From: Cytophagaceae bacterium ABcell3
Lineage (GTDB): Bacteria > Bacteroidota > Bacteroidia > Cytophagales > Cytophagaceae
Assembly: GCA_030913385.1 (NCBI GenBank)
Contig: CP133159.1
Location: forward strand, 5,033,501 to 5,097,500
DNA: 64,000 bases
Direction: 5' to 3'
In this document: piece by piece, positions 51,562 through 61,900 of the stretch
How positions within the stretch are numbered: the first letter of the stretch is position 1
How the letters are laid out: each line of letters starts with the position of its first letter
Program-made: the position numbers and the translations under genes
Notes under the pieces: model-generated
What the model saw: only the letters and a program-made list of their open reading frames with translations
Databases searched by the model: none
Told to the model about the DNA's origin: nothing

Positions 51562-51826
51562 TATGTAGGGCGCGCTGAAAAACGCCCAAAACATTGATCT
51601 GTTGATATTTGTATAAGAATTAGGAGGTATGGGTGCAAGGTTTTTTCGGTTATTTCTTATTTTTCCGTGCACATTAAAGTGAGAAGCTTTTAACCCAATA
51701 CTTTTTTGGGCTAGCCACAAGCGCACAATCTACTTTATGGCCTTACATTCGAAGTATTCCAATACGTCTTCATGTAAGGCCATGCGTATCTTGCACACTT
51801 GTGACTTTTTCAGCAGGCCCTATGTA
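51562..51826 (+). mobile_element. MITE-like element, GGGC family, copy 3, with target duplications
   Basis: The element is 51568-51820 (253 bases) with the same ends as the others. TATGTA at 51562-51567 is repeated at 51821-51826. It lies between argH and the minus-strand serine hydrolase gene, again adjacent to a gene end, and fills most of the 51424-51834 gap together with R3. Confidence 0.85.
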
Positions 51827-51834
51827 AGCTTAGC

Positions 51835-52998
51835 TTAAAACATATTTGCGACCTCATCAAGCATTAAAAAAACCTCTTCAAAGTGCTTTCCAGCAGGCAT
51901 TCCTCTTTTATGCCCTAAACGTACAATAATCAAATCTTTAGAAGGGACATTAATTATATATTGCCCCAAAATCCCTCGTGCATAAAAAACGTTTCCTAGC
52001 TTTTTATAATCAGGGATAAGCCACCATTTGTATCCATAAAAGTTAATAGGTTCTCCATGGTTATGAGGGTCATATAAATCAGCAGGACTTATAGATTGGG
52101 CTACATAAGCCGAGTCGACTAAACGTTCGTTGTTCCACCTGCCATAGTTCAAATACAGCTTGCCAATTCTTGCAAAATCCCTGGCATTAGAGTTTATACA
52201 ACAATAAGCTTTTTCTACGCCGCCTTCACCATCCAAGCTCCATTTAGCAGCATGTTCAGCACCTATTGGGTGCCAAATTTTCTCTTCAAGGTATTGACTT
52301 ATGGGCATACCCACAGCATTTTGCAAAACAAAAGCCAATAGCTGGGTATCAGAACTTTTATAATTAAAATATACACCAGGTTCTTCCTCCACTTCCAACT
52401 GCCCAACAGTTCGTTGCAAGTCCGTCCCATAATAAGCTTCGGTGGTGGTTGAAAAAGGGCTGGCATAGGCTTCGTCCCATTCCAAACCCGAACTCATGGT
52501 AAGCAAATGTCTGATGGTAATTTTATCTTTTTCTCCCCCTTTATAGTTTTCGAGAAAATCTCCAATAGGCTGATCAAGACTCTTAATTTTACCTTCGTGC
52601 AAAGCAATACCTACCAACATACCTACAAAAGTCTTTGCCATGGAAAAAGAGTTAGATAAAGAAGATGGTCCATAGTCATCCCAGTACTCTTCATATCTAA
52701 TAGAGTCTTCTTTAACAACCAAAAACGCAACCGTTCTTAACCGCTCTAATCCTTGCCTGAGGTTAGGGCTAAGTTCATACTGGTTATATTCTGAAGCCAA
52801 AGGCCAAGGTTGTGGATCTGGACTTGCTGAAATTTCCCTATTATGAAATATCCTATAATCATCGATACCTACAAAATTGTACCATAGCGCCCTATATACA
52901 AACCTTTTATCAAGTAGAATAATCCCGATATTTACCAACAGAATAAACAACAGAAAAATTAATAAAGCCTTTTTCCACTTCCCAAAAAACTTTGACAT
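51835..52998 (-). CDS. Serine hydrolase of the class C beta-lactamase fold
   Basis: 387 residues with one N-terminal membrane anchor (10-30) and a periplasmic hydrolase domain. The nucleophile motif S-M-A-K places Ser 119 and Lys 122; Y-K-S near residue 218 is the YxS/N motif and L-G-H-K-R-G near 364 stands for the KTG strand. These fit esterase/peptidase members of the family more than a true beta-lactamase. The substrate is unknown. It lies 5 bases after the propeller-barrel gene stop, so they are probably co-transcribed. Confidence 0.82.
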   Translation of the reverse strand: MSKFFGKWKKALLIFLLFILLVNIGIILLDKRFVYRALWYNFVGIDDYRIFHNREISASPDPQPWPLASEYNQYELSPNLRQGLERLRTVAFLVVKEDSIRYEEYWDDYGPSSLSNSFSMAKTFVGMLVGIALHEGKIKSLDQPIGDFLENYKGGEKDKITIRHLLTMSSGLEWDEAYASPFSTTTEAYYGTDLQRTVGQLEVEEEPGVYFNYKSSDTQLLAFVLQNAVGMPISQYLEEKIWHPIGAEHAAKWSLDGEGGVEKAYCCINSNARDFARIGKLYLNYGRWNNERLVDSAYVAQSISPADLYDPHNHGEPINFYGYKWWLIPDYKKLGNVFYARGILGQYIINVPSKDLIIVRLGHKRGMPAGKHFEEVFLMLDEVANMF

Positions 52999-53003
52999 AT
53001 CCG

Positions 53004-56000
53004 TTAAAAGTCAAATCCAAAAGTTAAATAGTAGGTACTTCCTTGCCTAATCTGTTCTGCTATTCCCCATGCTATATCCATCTTTACATAATAGCCAAGA
53101 AACATAGTCCTTACCCCAAGGCCATAACCAATTAGCAGTGGGCTACGATAGTTGGTTACAGTCGCATAAAATGGGTCAGAACCTCCTGCATGAACCTCAT
53201 CGACCCTTGTAATATTATCGGCATCAAAAGGGTTTCCTCCAGACCAAGCTGTTCCCACATCATAAAACCCAACCAGCTGAAGGTTTCTCAAAAAGTTTGA
53301 GCTTACTATTCCCATGCCTAAATAACTGGCTACAGGCAATCTAATTTCCCCATTAACCAAAAAGAATTGATTGCCCCACTGTGCATTATAAGAGTGCCCT
53401 CTAAGATTAGTAGCAAACCTCATAAACAGTAAATCAGTAGTTCCAGCTACCCGGTTTATTGGGTTTCTGCTTCCAGATGTGTTTAAATCGTTCATCAGCC
53501 AATTATCCATTCCTCCTAACATAAAATTATGAGAAGCGTTTCCGAAGAAATGACCGTAACTGGCCCTTCCTGCCAAAGTCAAAGAGCGATGGATTCTCTT
53601 ATACTTCCGAAAGTCAGCATGAAATACATTAAAACTAGCATCTCGGTTTACAGGGTTAACATAAGACTCTAAAGAAAGAAGTCCCCTGGTACCGTCCGGC
53701 ATATTCAATCCGTGTAATCTCGTGTTATCGTAAACATACCTATAGGCCAACCCTGTATACAAACTAACCACATCAGCATTGTACCTTAGAGTGGCAGGAT
53801 TTTCTACCAGGTCAGTAATTCTTGTATGAACCACAAAAGGAGAAACAGAAATTCGTGCATGTTGGCTAAAAGGGTAAGACACCGTTCCCTCTATTCGGTT
53901 CATGGTATACCTATGACCCCCATGACTTCCAAGAACAAATGTTTCTTTATCATACCTTCCCCCAAAATCTACCCTGTGCTTTAAATACTTATATTCTGCA
54001 TGTAAATTGCTAGTTCTAAAATCTGCAAGTCCAAAAATTCCGGCAGTAATCCTATGGTTATTCATAATGTCAGACATGGTAGCTTGCATGAGTATACCCA
54101 TACCTCGCCATGGGTCTACCATAACCGAAGAGGTAATTCGCTCTAAGCTAAAAAAGCTTTTATATTTATATGGCCCGTAAACAGGGGCAGGCGATATTTC
54201 TAATGGAGCTGCCTCTTCCCCCTCTTCTTCTTCATCATTATTACCTGCTTTTGCAGAGGGCTCTTCCCGCCTCCTCTTCGGCTTTTTGTCGCTCTCAAAA
54301 TGGTAGTCATGAATATTTATCTCTTCCTCTTCTTCGGCTTTTTTCTTTTCAGGGATTTCCTCATCTACATCCTCAAACTTAAACTCTTCATCAATTTTTA
54401 TAGTCTTCACCGGTAAGGCCAACTGAGCCCTTCGAGTATAAACAGTATTATATGATTTGTTAAAATCGAAGTTATCATGATACAAAAACCTCCTTTTCCC
54501 TAGATGCCTCATCAGGAAAGCAAATGCACCATCTTTTCCAATAGAATAGTCTTCAATATCCTGTTCAAAAGCCGTTACTTGTTTATACGAGCCTTCTTCT
54601 GAAACCCTTAACTTATAAAGATTTAGAATCCCCCTCTCATCACAGAGATAAAACACATCGTCATTTTGAGCAAAAGGTTTTATATTGTTGCCAGCGCTAG
54701 TAATCCTTTTTACCTGACTTTTGTCCGAAGGTTGGAAGTGATAGAGGTGAAAATCATTTTTTACAGACCGAAATACATAGTCATGATTAATATCGGCAAA
54801 TAAAGTATCGTCAAACCTGTTAGAGCTAAAAACTATTTCATTTGACTTGCCTATAAAAACAGGGTTATGGTCATCATAAAGGTCATTGGTAATTTGCGAC
54901 AATGCATTCCTTTGCATATCCAAAATGAAAATATCGCTTTGACCTTCTTTATCGGCACTCATGAGCATGTTTTTCCCATCATGAGAAAAAGTAAAACTAT
55001 GTATTTGAGTAAAAGCAGGCAATTTTCTTTCGTTGCTTTTCCCAGAACCAACATTGGCCAAGGTCATAATAGGCTTTCCCTTCTTTTCTTCTACAATACC
55101 CAACACATGTTCACTTTGCCAAGCCAAAAGAGGGATATTGGGGTCTACACGTTGTTGTACTAACCTTCTTCCACCATACTTGACCACTTTATTCTTCCCC
55201 TCTTCAAGGTCCCTCACGATAATTCTATACCGGCCTTCTTTTTCAATAGCAAAAGCCAACCGGGTCTGCTCAGAGTTAATCACTGGACTTTTGATCCTGC
55301 TATCGCCACCTAGGTACTTTTTAATCAGTTGCACGTCTTCATCGGGTAGGAAATACTCGTTCTCCAGCTCCCTAGCCATGGAGATATAATAATTCTCCCA
55401 TTCCCGGATTATCACACCATAAGGCACTCCTATGATGCTTTCTATACTGGTCTCTTCATTACGGATAATTCTAGTTAAAGACATAATGGTAGGCATATAA
55501 GTCCTACCATACCTCTTGGAAATAAAATTCCAGATAGATTGTCCCACATTGACAGCCTCTTCACCAGAATATGCGCTAGGGTTTTTAATTCTTTTGTTAA
55601 GCACCAAGTCGCGCATATAATTGTCCATTTCCCTGCTCCAACCATGGGCTATATAGGCAGAAGCCCCTTTTACAAACCATTCAGGTAGGCTCAACAAGTA
55701 AGAGCTTTGAACAATATCTTTTAAGCTACCGCCAAAAAGCATTTGATTAATAACGACAGACGCAACCCCTCTAAAAATCTCTTCACGAAAGACAGCATGG
55801 TTACCGGTAAAAGCCACTTCTACTCTAGCCTTTACAAAATGTGTTTGTCCACCTACCGTATAATGGTCACTTTCAAGACCAATATTGCTTTGCTGCATTT
55901 CCATCACAGAGTTATAGACAACCAGCTTTATTTTCCCGTAGTTTGAGAAACCTATTTGTTCGGAAATTCTATTATAGTTTTCTTCTGCATGCCGACCTGC

Positions 56001-56189
56001 TTGCTTAGCAAGCTCTTTACCATTGCCATAAAAATATATGTCAAAATTAGCAGTAGTAAGCAACTTCCAATTAAACTCCCTATGCTGTACGCGGTTTTGC
56101 CCAAACAATGTCTGAGATTGTTGTGCATATACCTTAGTCGCAAAAAGAAAAAGCGTTAGCAGTAAAAAACAAACTTTATTAAAATGCAT
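53004..56189 (-). CDS. Exported TolB-like propeller protein with C-terminal outer-membrane barrel
   Basis: The start at 56189 (M-H-F-N-K-V-C-F-L-L-L) gives a clean signal peptide ending Y-A-Q-Q and sits 7 bases after the upstream stop, with 1061 residues. Residues 30-250 resemble a peptidase MA-like domain, but the usual HExxH zinc site is absent (R-E-E-I-F-R instead). Residues 280-590 are WD40/TolB-like repeats (D-G-K-N-M-L-M-S-A-D type). A highly acidic linker rich in Glu/Lys (about 615-670) precedes a 380-residue beta-barrel-like end (surface antigen type). Function is unknown; an outer-membrane location is likely. Confidence 0.75.
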   Translation of the reverse strand: MHFNKVCFLLLTLFLFATKVYAQQSQTLFGQNRVQHREFNWKLLTTANFDIYFYGNGKELAKQAGRHAEENYNRISEQIGFSNYGKIKLVVYNSVMEMQQSNIGLESDHYTVGGQTHFVKARVEVAFTGNHAVFREEIFRGVASVVINQMLFGGSLKDIVQSSYLLSLPEWFVKGASAYIAHGWSREMDNYMRDLVLNKRIKNPSAYSGEEAVNVGQSIWNFISKRYGRTYMPTIMSLTRIIRNEETSIESIIGVPYGVIIREWENYYISMARELENEYFLPDEDVQLIKKYLGGDSRIKSPVINSEQTRLAFAIEKEGRYRIIVRDLEEGKNKVVKYGGRRLVQQRVDPNIPLLAWQSEHVLGIVEEKKGKPIMTLANVGSGKSNERKLPAFTQIHSFTFSHDGKNMLMSADKEGQSDIFILDMQRNALSQITNDLYDDHNPVFIGKSNEIVFSSNRFDDTLFADINHDYVFRSVKNDFHLYHFQPSDKSQVKRITSAGNNIKPFAQNDDVFYLCDERGILNLYKLRVSEEGSYKQVTAFEQDIEDYSIGKDGAFAFLMRHLGKRRFLYHDNFDFNKSYNTVYTRRAQLALPVKTIKIDEEFKFEDVDEEIPEKKKAEEEEEINIHDYHFESDKKPKRRREEPSAKAGNNDEEEEGEEAAPLEISPAPVYGPYKYKSFFSLERITSSVMVDPWRGMGILMQATMSDIMNNHRITAGIFGLADFRTSNLHAEYKYLKHRVDFGGRYDKETFVLGSHGGHRYTMNRIEGTVSYPFSQHARISVSPFVVHTRITDLVENPATLRYNADVVSLYTGLAYRYVYDNTRLHGLNMPDGTRGLLSLESYVNPVNRDASFNVFHADFRKYKRIHRSLTLAGRASYGHFFGNASHNFMLGGMDNWLMNDLNTSGSRNPINRVAGTTDLLFMRFATNLRGHSYNAQWGNQFFLVNGEIRLPVASYLGMGIVSSNFLRNLQLVGFYDVGTAWSGGNPFDADNITRVDEVHAGGSDPFYATVTNYRSPLLIGYGLGVRTMFLGYYVKMDIAWGIAEQIRQGSTYYLTFGFDF

Positions 56190-56196
56190 AATATTT

Positions 56197-57276
56197 TCAG
56201 CTCTGGCTTGCCGGCTTATATAACGTATAAAACCTGCGAATATTAACATCTATATCTGGTTCCTTGTTAAATAAAATTAAATTGGTCAACTCCTCTGCAA
56301 AATAAGGAGCCAAAGAAACTCCCTTTGCACCAAGTCCATTAAATATATACATATTTTTTCTTTCAGGATGTGCGCCCAACAAAGGCCGCCGATCCCGAAC
56401 CGCAGGCCTTACCCCCGAATGATGCGCTATTACCGTAAAAGGTACTTTTAAAATCTTTTCTAGTTTCTCCAGAATTTCTTTTTTCCCTTTTTCAGAAGGG
56501 CCAGGATCCGTAAAATGGCGTTCATAGGTAGACCCGGTACGAAACTTGTTTCCTCCAATTGGCACCACAAAAACACCACCTTTATTTACTATTTTATCAG
56601 AAGGCAATTCATCTGACTCAATAGTGAGGATATCGCCTCTGGACAAACTAAACGGCAGCCAGTTAAAAAATGGATTTTCAACACTTGCACTGCCTTCACA
56701 AAAAATTATGCCTTTGGCTTCTACACCATTCCATTGATACCCTCCATCACTTTCTTTCAAATCATGATATTCAAACGCTCCTTCTTCATATATGTTATGA
56801 CGCAAGGATTTTTCGTAATAAGATTTCAGCAATACCGGCAAATCGACCCAGCCAGCCATGTCAATTTCAAACCCTCCAAAAGGAGCATGTAAATAGGTAT
56901 TACAAGAACTAGCGATCGATTCGGAGTGTACAAATTTTTGAATTTCCTTTTCAGACATCCTACCTTCCCAGTAGTTTTGCTCCTCTATAGATGCATAAGG
57001 ACGAATAAGTGGAAGAGGGTAAAAAAAAGATGTCCCTAAATGCTTTTCAAGGTTTTGATAGAATCTTGTAAGATAAGGAAAAAGCTTCTCTGCGGACCAG
57101 GTAAGTACCATTTTTTTGCCGGTAATAGGGTTAAAAATACCCGCGGCTACAGATGAGGAGCAAGTTTTTTTTGCCTGATTGACATAATATACACTAGCCC
57201 CTTTTTCCTCTAAGGTATAACCAAGAACAGTACCTGCCAGCCCTTGGCCAGCAATAACAAAATCAAACTTTTTCAA
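56197..57276 (-). CDS. FAD-dependent oxidoreductase of the DAO family
   Basis: 359 residues. The FAD-binding start F-V-I-A-G-Q-G-L-A-G (GxGxxG) is at 6-15 and A-A-G-I-F-N-P-I-T-G-K near 44. The C-terminal G-V-R-P-A-V-R-D-R-R-P near 297 and N-G-L-G-A-K-G near 321 complete the cofactor site. Such enzymes oxidise amino acids or related amines; the substrate is not evident. It is the first gene of a minus-strand set with the propeller-barrel and serine hydrolase genes. Confidence 0.82.
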   Translation of the reverse strand: MKKFDFVIAGQGLAGTVLGYTLEEKGASVYYVNQAKKTCSSSVAAGIFNPITGKKMVLTWSAEKLFPYLTRFYQNLEKHLGTSFFYPLPLIRPYASIEEQNYWEGRMSEKEIQKFVHSESIASSCNTYLHAPFGGFEIDMAGWVDLPVLLKSYYEKSLRHNIYEEGAFEYHDLKESDGGYQWNGVEAKGIIFCEGSASVENPFFNWLPFSLSRGDILTIESDELPSDKIVNKGGVFVVPIGGNKFRTGSTYERHFTDPGPSEKGKKEILEKLEKILKVPFTVIAHHSGVRPAVRDRRPLLGAHPERKNMYIFNGLGAKGVSLAPYFAEELTNLILFNKEPDIDVNIRRFYTLYKPASQS

Positions 57277-57338
57277 ACCTAAAACTATATTTTTTGTAAA
57301 ATAACCAATAATTTATCATTACAGGAATGATATTTATT

Positions 57339-57346
57339 TAATTTTG
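57339..57346 (+). promoter_or_regulatory. Predicted -7 box of the metallo-hydrolase/pssA operon
   Basis: TAATTTTG matches TAnnTTTG 19 bases before the ATG. The -33 element is not clear. Confidence 0.42.
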
Positions 57347-57365
57347 CTAAATAAAAAATAAAAAA

Positions 57366-58007
57366 ATGGAAGTACGGAGTTTTGTTTTTAACCCTTTTCA
57401 GGAAAACACCTATGTCCTTTACGATGAGACCAATGAGTGTGTAATTATAGATCCAGGATGTTATGAAAAGCATGAAAAAGATGAATTGACCTCTTTTATT
57501 AGCGATAACAAGCTAAAAGTTAAGCAGCTAATCAATACACACTGCCACATAGACCATATTTTAGGCAATAAATTTATAAAAGAGTTTTACCAAGTAGACT
57601 TGGCTATCCATCAAATAGACGAGCAAACACTACGTGCAGTAAAAGTTTATGCCCCAAATTATGGTTTCTATAATTATGAGGAGTCCGAACCTGACACTTA
57701 TTTAAAAGAAGGCGATAAAGTAATCTTTGGAAACACAGAGCTGGAAGTCCTATTTGTACCAGGTCATGCTCCAGGGCATATAGCTCTTTATAATAAGAAA
57801 GAAAAAAAATGTATAGCAGGAGATGTGCTATTTCATCGCAGCATAGGGCGTACAGACCTTCCAGGAGGAGACCATGATACACTAATTAACAGCATCAGGG
57901 AAAAACTATTTCCTCTAGGAGAAGATGTTACTGTTTACCCTGGGCATGGCCCTGCTACCAATATGGGTGAAGAAATGCGCCATAACCCTTTTTGCATGAT
58001 TTATTAG
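57366..58007 (+). CDS. MBL-fold metallo-hydrolase (glyoxalase II-like)
   Basis: 213 residues with the zinc motif T-H-C-H-I-D-H near residue 58, G-H-A-P-G-H near 134, and the later D and H ligands in A-G-D-V-L-F and Y-P-G-H-G. The layout fits the short bacterial glyoxalase II-like/persulfide-dioxygenase-like group. A thiol-ester substrate is likely; with bshA in the genome a bacillithiol conjugate is possible but not shown. It is 4 bases upstream of pssA. Confidence 0.84.
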   Translation: MEVRSFVFNPFQENTYVLYDETNECVIIDPGCYEKHEKDELTSFISDNKLKVKQLINTHCHIDHILGNKFIKEFYQVDLAIHQIDEQTLRAVKVYAPNYGFYNYEESEPDTYLKEGDKVIFGNTELEVLFVPGHAPGHIALYNKKEKKCIAGDVLFHRSIGRTDLPGGDHDTLINSIREKLFPLGEDVTVYPGHGPATNMGEEMRHNPFCMIY

Positions 58008-58011
58008 GCAA

Positions 58012-58725
58012 ATGAAAAAACATATACCAAACTTCATCACCTGCCTAAACCTGGCATCAGGCTTTATAGGAATTATTGAAACATTAAATGGCCGGTTGTA
58101 TATGGGCGCATGGCTCATTGTTCTAGCTTGCATCTTTGACTTTTTTGATGGATTTGCAGCCAGGATGTTACGTGTAACCTCCCCGATCGGCAAGCAACTG
58201 GATTCTTTGGCAGACATGGTTACCTTTGGAGTGCTTCCGGGATTGATCATGTTCCAACTTCTTCATTTTTCTGTGGTAGGTCAATATTTATTTAATGAAA
58301 GCATTCCTGCAATATCTTATCTTGCTGTGCTTATACCCATATTTTCTGCTTTGCGCTTAGCAAAGTTTAACATAGATGAGCGCCAAACCACATACTTTAT
58401 TGGCGTACCCACCCCTACCAATGCAATATTAATAGCTTCGTTTGCTTTAATAGTAAGGGTACCCCAAGATAATGTCTTCTTTTTCGCATTGCAAAACACC
58501 TATATATTAGCAGCTATAACCATTGTCACATCACTGCTACTGGTGTCCGAAATAAGGTTGATATCGTTGAAGTTCAAAGGCTTTTCCTGGAAAGACAATA
58601 TATTTAGATATTTGCTGATTATAGTTTCTGTAATAGCTCTATCTGTGTTGCAGCTATATGCCATACCTGTTATAATTATATTATACATTATTTTGTCATT
58701 GATAGAGAGGACCTATCACCCATGA
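58012..58725 (+). CDS. pssA: CDP-diacylglycerol-serine O-phosphatidyltransferase
   Basis: 237 residues with about seven membrane segments. The full CDP-alcohol phosphotransferase motif is present: D-F-F-D-G-F-A-A-R, eight residues, G-K-Q-L-D-S-L-A-D, matching DxxDGxxAR-x8-GxxxDxxxD. It makes phosphatidylserine, the precursor of phosphatidylethanolamine. Co-transcribed with the metallo-hydrolase gene (4-base gap). Confidence 0.9.
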   Translation: MKKHIPNFITCLNLASGFIGIIETLNGRLYMGAWLIVLACIFDFFDGFAARMLRVTSPIGKQLDSLADMVTFGVLPGLIMFQLLHFSVVGQYLFNESIPAISYLAVLIPIFSALRLAKFNIDERQTTYFIGVPTPTNAILIASFALIVRVPQDNVFFFALQNTYILAAITIVTSLLLVSEIRLISLKFKGFSWKDNIFRYLLIIVSVIALSVLQLYAIPVIIILYIILSLIERTYHP

Positions 58726-58968
58726 AGCTAATAAAAAAACATATAGTAGTCTGTGTATTTCAAGGCCATAAAGGAGAAAACCTAAAAATTAACATAAACC
58801 TAAAGCACTGATATAGCAAGTATTACTTAACACTTATTATAACATGACGGGTTACAATCTTTAAAGTTAATCCCGATTTAAAATAAATGTACTTAGTGTT
58901 CGTTCATTAATCGTTTCTTGAAACGTATTACAAAATAAACCAAACTTCGGAGGATAAAACCTATCTTG

Positions 58969-61900
58969 ATGAACAGATTCAGGATAATACTAACTTTTCT
59001 GTTTTTTTTAATCTGTATAGCTGCTGCCAAAAGCCAAGGAAGGAAGCAAGTTACCCTAAACTGGAATCAATCTACTACTATTAAAGATGAGAATGACCAG
59101 AAACTTGATATTCCTTCTTTTGAGGGCGCCATACATATTGTCGAAAACAACCACCTGCCTTTATATCAAATAAAAATAACAGGCCATATAAGCACTTTTG
59201 AGCTTGAAAATACTACCGTAGATCAACTATCTGAAAAAGAAAAAAGTTCTCTTAAAGATTATAAAGAAAAAAATTACAAAACAGATATTACATTAGGGTT
59301 TCAAAATAAAACCCCTATCTCCTTTGTTCGTATTATCCCCATAAGATATAGTGAAAGTAAAGGGAGCTACGAAAAACTCACTTCCTTTAGCTACAAATAT
59401 CAAAAAACCTCTACAAAACCATTAGTAGAGAAAAAATCAGAAACCAGCCATCAAACTCAACGCAGAGGCATGCAAAAGCAAGCTTTAACCTCTGTACTTT
59501 CTACTGGAGATTGGTATAAAATGCGGATATCAGAAAGCGGAATCCATAAAATAGATTATGAAATGCTACAACAGATGGGGTTAAACCCATCTTCCATTGA
59601 CCCTAGAAAAATCCAAATTTATGGAAATGGAGGAGGCATGTTACCTCAAGCAAACAGTGATGAAAGATATGCCGATTTGGTAGAAAATGCCATTTATGTA
59701 GAAGGTGAAGCAAACGGCGAATTTAACAGAGGCGATTATATCCTTTTCTACGCCCAAGGGCCACACACATGGCACTACAATGATTCGGAAGAAATCTTTA
59801 ATCATACTTTCAATGTTTACTCAGACCATGCTTACTACTTCCTGACCGTCGGGTCAGAACACAACGGAAAAAGAATTGCCAATGCCCCTGAAGCAGGAAC
59901 CCCTGCCCAAACAATCGCAACTTTTGACGAAAGAGTATTTCATGAAAGAGACTTAGACAACATACTTTATTCAGGAAGAGAATGGTATGGAGAATTATTT
60001 GACTTTACTACACAAAGAAATTTCAACTTCAATTTACCAGGGATAGTCGCAGGAACCGATATAAAAATCACCTCTGCCGTTATGGCAGCTTCGATTTCCC
60101 AAAGCAGGTTTTCACTATCTATCAACAACGTCCAAGCTGGTACACAAACCATTTCAAATATTCCTAATACAACTTATGGACAAAAAGGAAGAAACGCGAG
60201 AAACATATTTACTGTAAACCAATCTTCAGTAGGAAGCTCAGGAAATTTAAACATAAGCCTTTCTTATGATAAGCGAGGAGTAGGGTCGGCCAAAGGGTAT
60301 CTAAACTACTTGGAAATAAACGCCAAAAGAGCCCTTAGACTCTATGGCAATCAAACCATGTTCCGCTCTATAGAAAGCACCTCGGAAAATGTATCGAGGT
60401 TTCAGATCGCAACAACAGCTTCCGGTCTTCGCATTTGGGACATTACAAATCACGTGGAGCCTTTAAACCAAAATTTCACATTTAATGGCAGCCAGGCAAC
60501 TTTTACAACGAGCACATCAGAACTGAAAGAATTTATTGTTTTTTCGGGCAACAATTTTTCAACTCCTGTGTTTGATAAAAAAATTTCAAACCAAAACTTA
60601 CGTGGAATCGCAGCTGGTAGTGTTCCTCATATGGTCATCGTCTCAGGAAATCAATTTATGAGCCAAGCAAACAAGCTGGCCCAAAACAAAAGAAGAGAAG
60701 GTAACCTAAAGGTGGAAGTGGTCTCTATTGAACAGGTATACAACGAATTTTCTTCAGGATCGCCAGATGTCACTGCAATTAGGGACTTTATGAAGTTACT
60801 CTATGATAGAGGCTCAGGTGCGGATACGCTCAGGTATTTATTATTGTTTGGCGACTGCTCTTATGATTATAAAAACATTAAAGGAAATGGCGCAGGCTAC
60901 GTACCGGTTTATCAGTCAAGAGAATCATTGCATAATATATTCTCGTACTCATCAGATGACTATTTTGGTTTTCTAGACGACAATGAGGGCTATTGGCCAG
61001 AAGACCGAAACAGTAGTTCCAACCATACCTTGGATATCAGCATTGGTCGTCTACCAGTAAACAATACATCAGAAGCAGAGGCCGTGGTGAGCAAAATTTC
61101 ACACTATCAAAGTAACGAATCGTTAGGGAATTGGCGTAACAGGGTAACCTTTGTGGCCGATGACGGGGACGGAAACTCGCATATGAGAGATGCAGAAATG
61201 CTCTCTGACAAGGTTTATGAAAACCATAAAGAATATAACATCAATAAAATTTTCATAGATGCTTACCCGCAAATACCATCTCCTGCAGGAGAAATAGCCC
61301 CTGCTGTAAATGAAGCTATAGACCAGGCTATTGAAAAAGGGACATTGATCATGAACTATAGTGGGCATGGGGGGCAGGAGATATGGGCAGACGAAAGGAT
61401 TTTGGACGTGCAACAAATACGCCGGTGGAGAAACATGGACAACCTTGCATTTTTCATCACGGCCACATGTGACTTTGGGGTTTATGACGACCCACGTATC
61501 CAATCAGGAGGAGAGGCGCTGGTATTGTCGCCCAATGGAGGAGGCATAGGGATATTTTCTTCTACAAGACCTGTGTACCAGTCTAGTAACAGAACCATCA
61601 ACCTCGCCATATACGAGTTTATGTTTGAAGATCTAGCCAATAATGAAAAACCGGGCATGGGCGATGTAACGCGTAAAGCTAAAAATGAAGGACAGGTTGG
61701 GGTGAACAATAGAAACTATGCCTTGTTAGGCGACCCTTCTTTAAAGCTTGCTTACCCTCAGGAGCAAATGGTCGTAACAGGTATTAAAAGAGCAGGTGAA
61801 GATACCGATACCTTAAGGGCACTAAGTAAGATCACCATAGAGGGCGAAATTAGAAACAACAACGGAGGACTTCTCAATGATTTTAATGGTATCGCCCATA

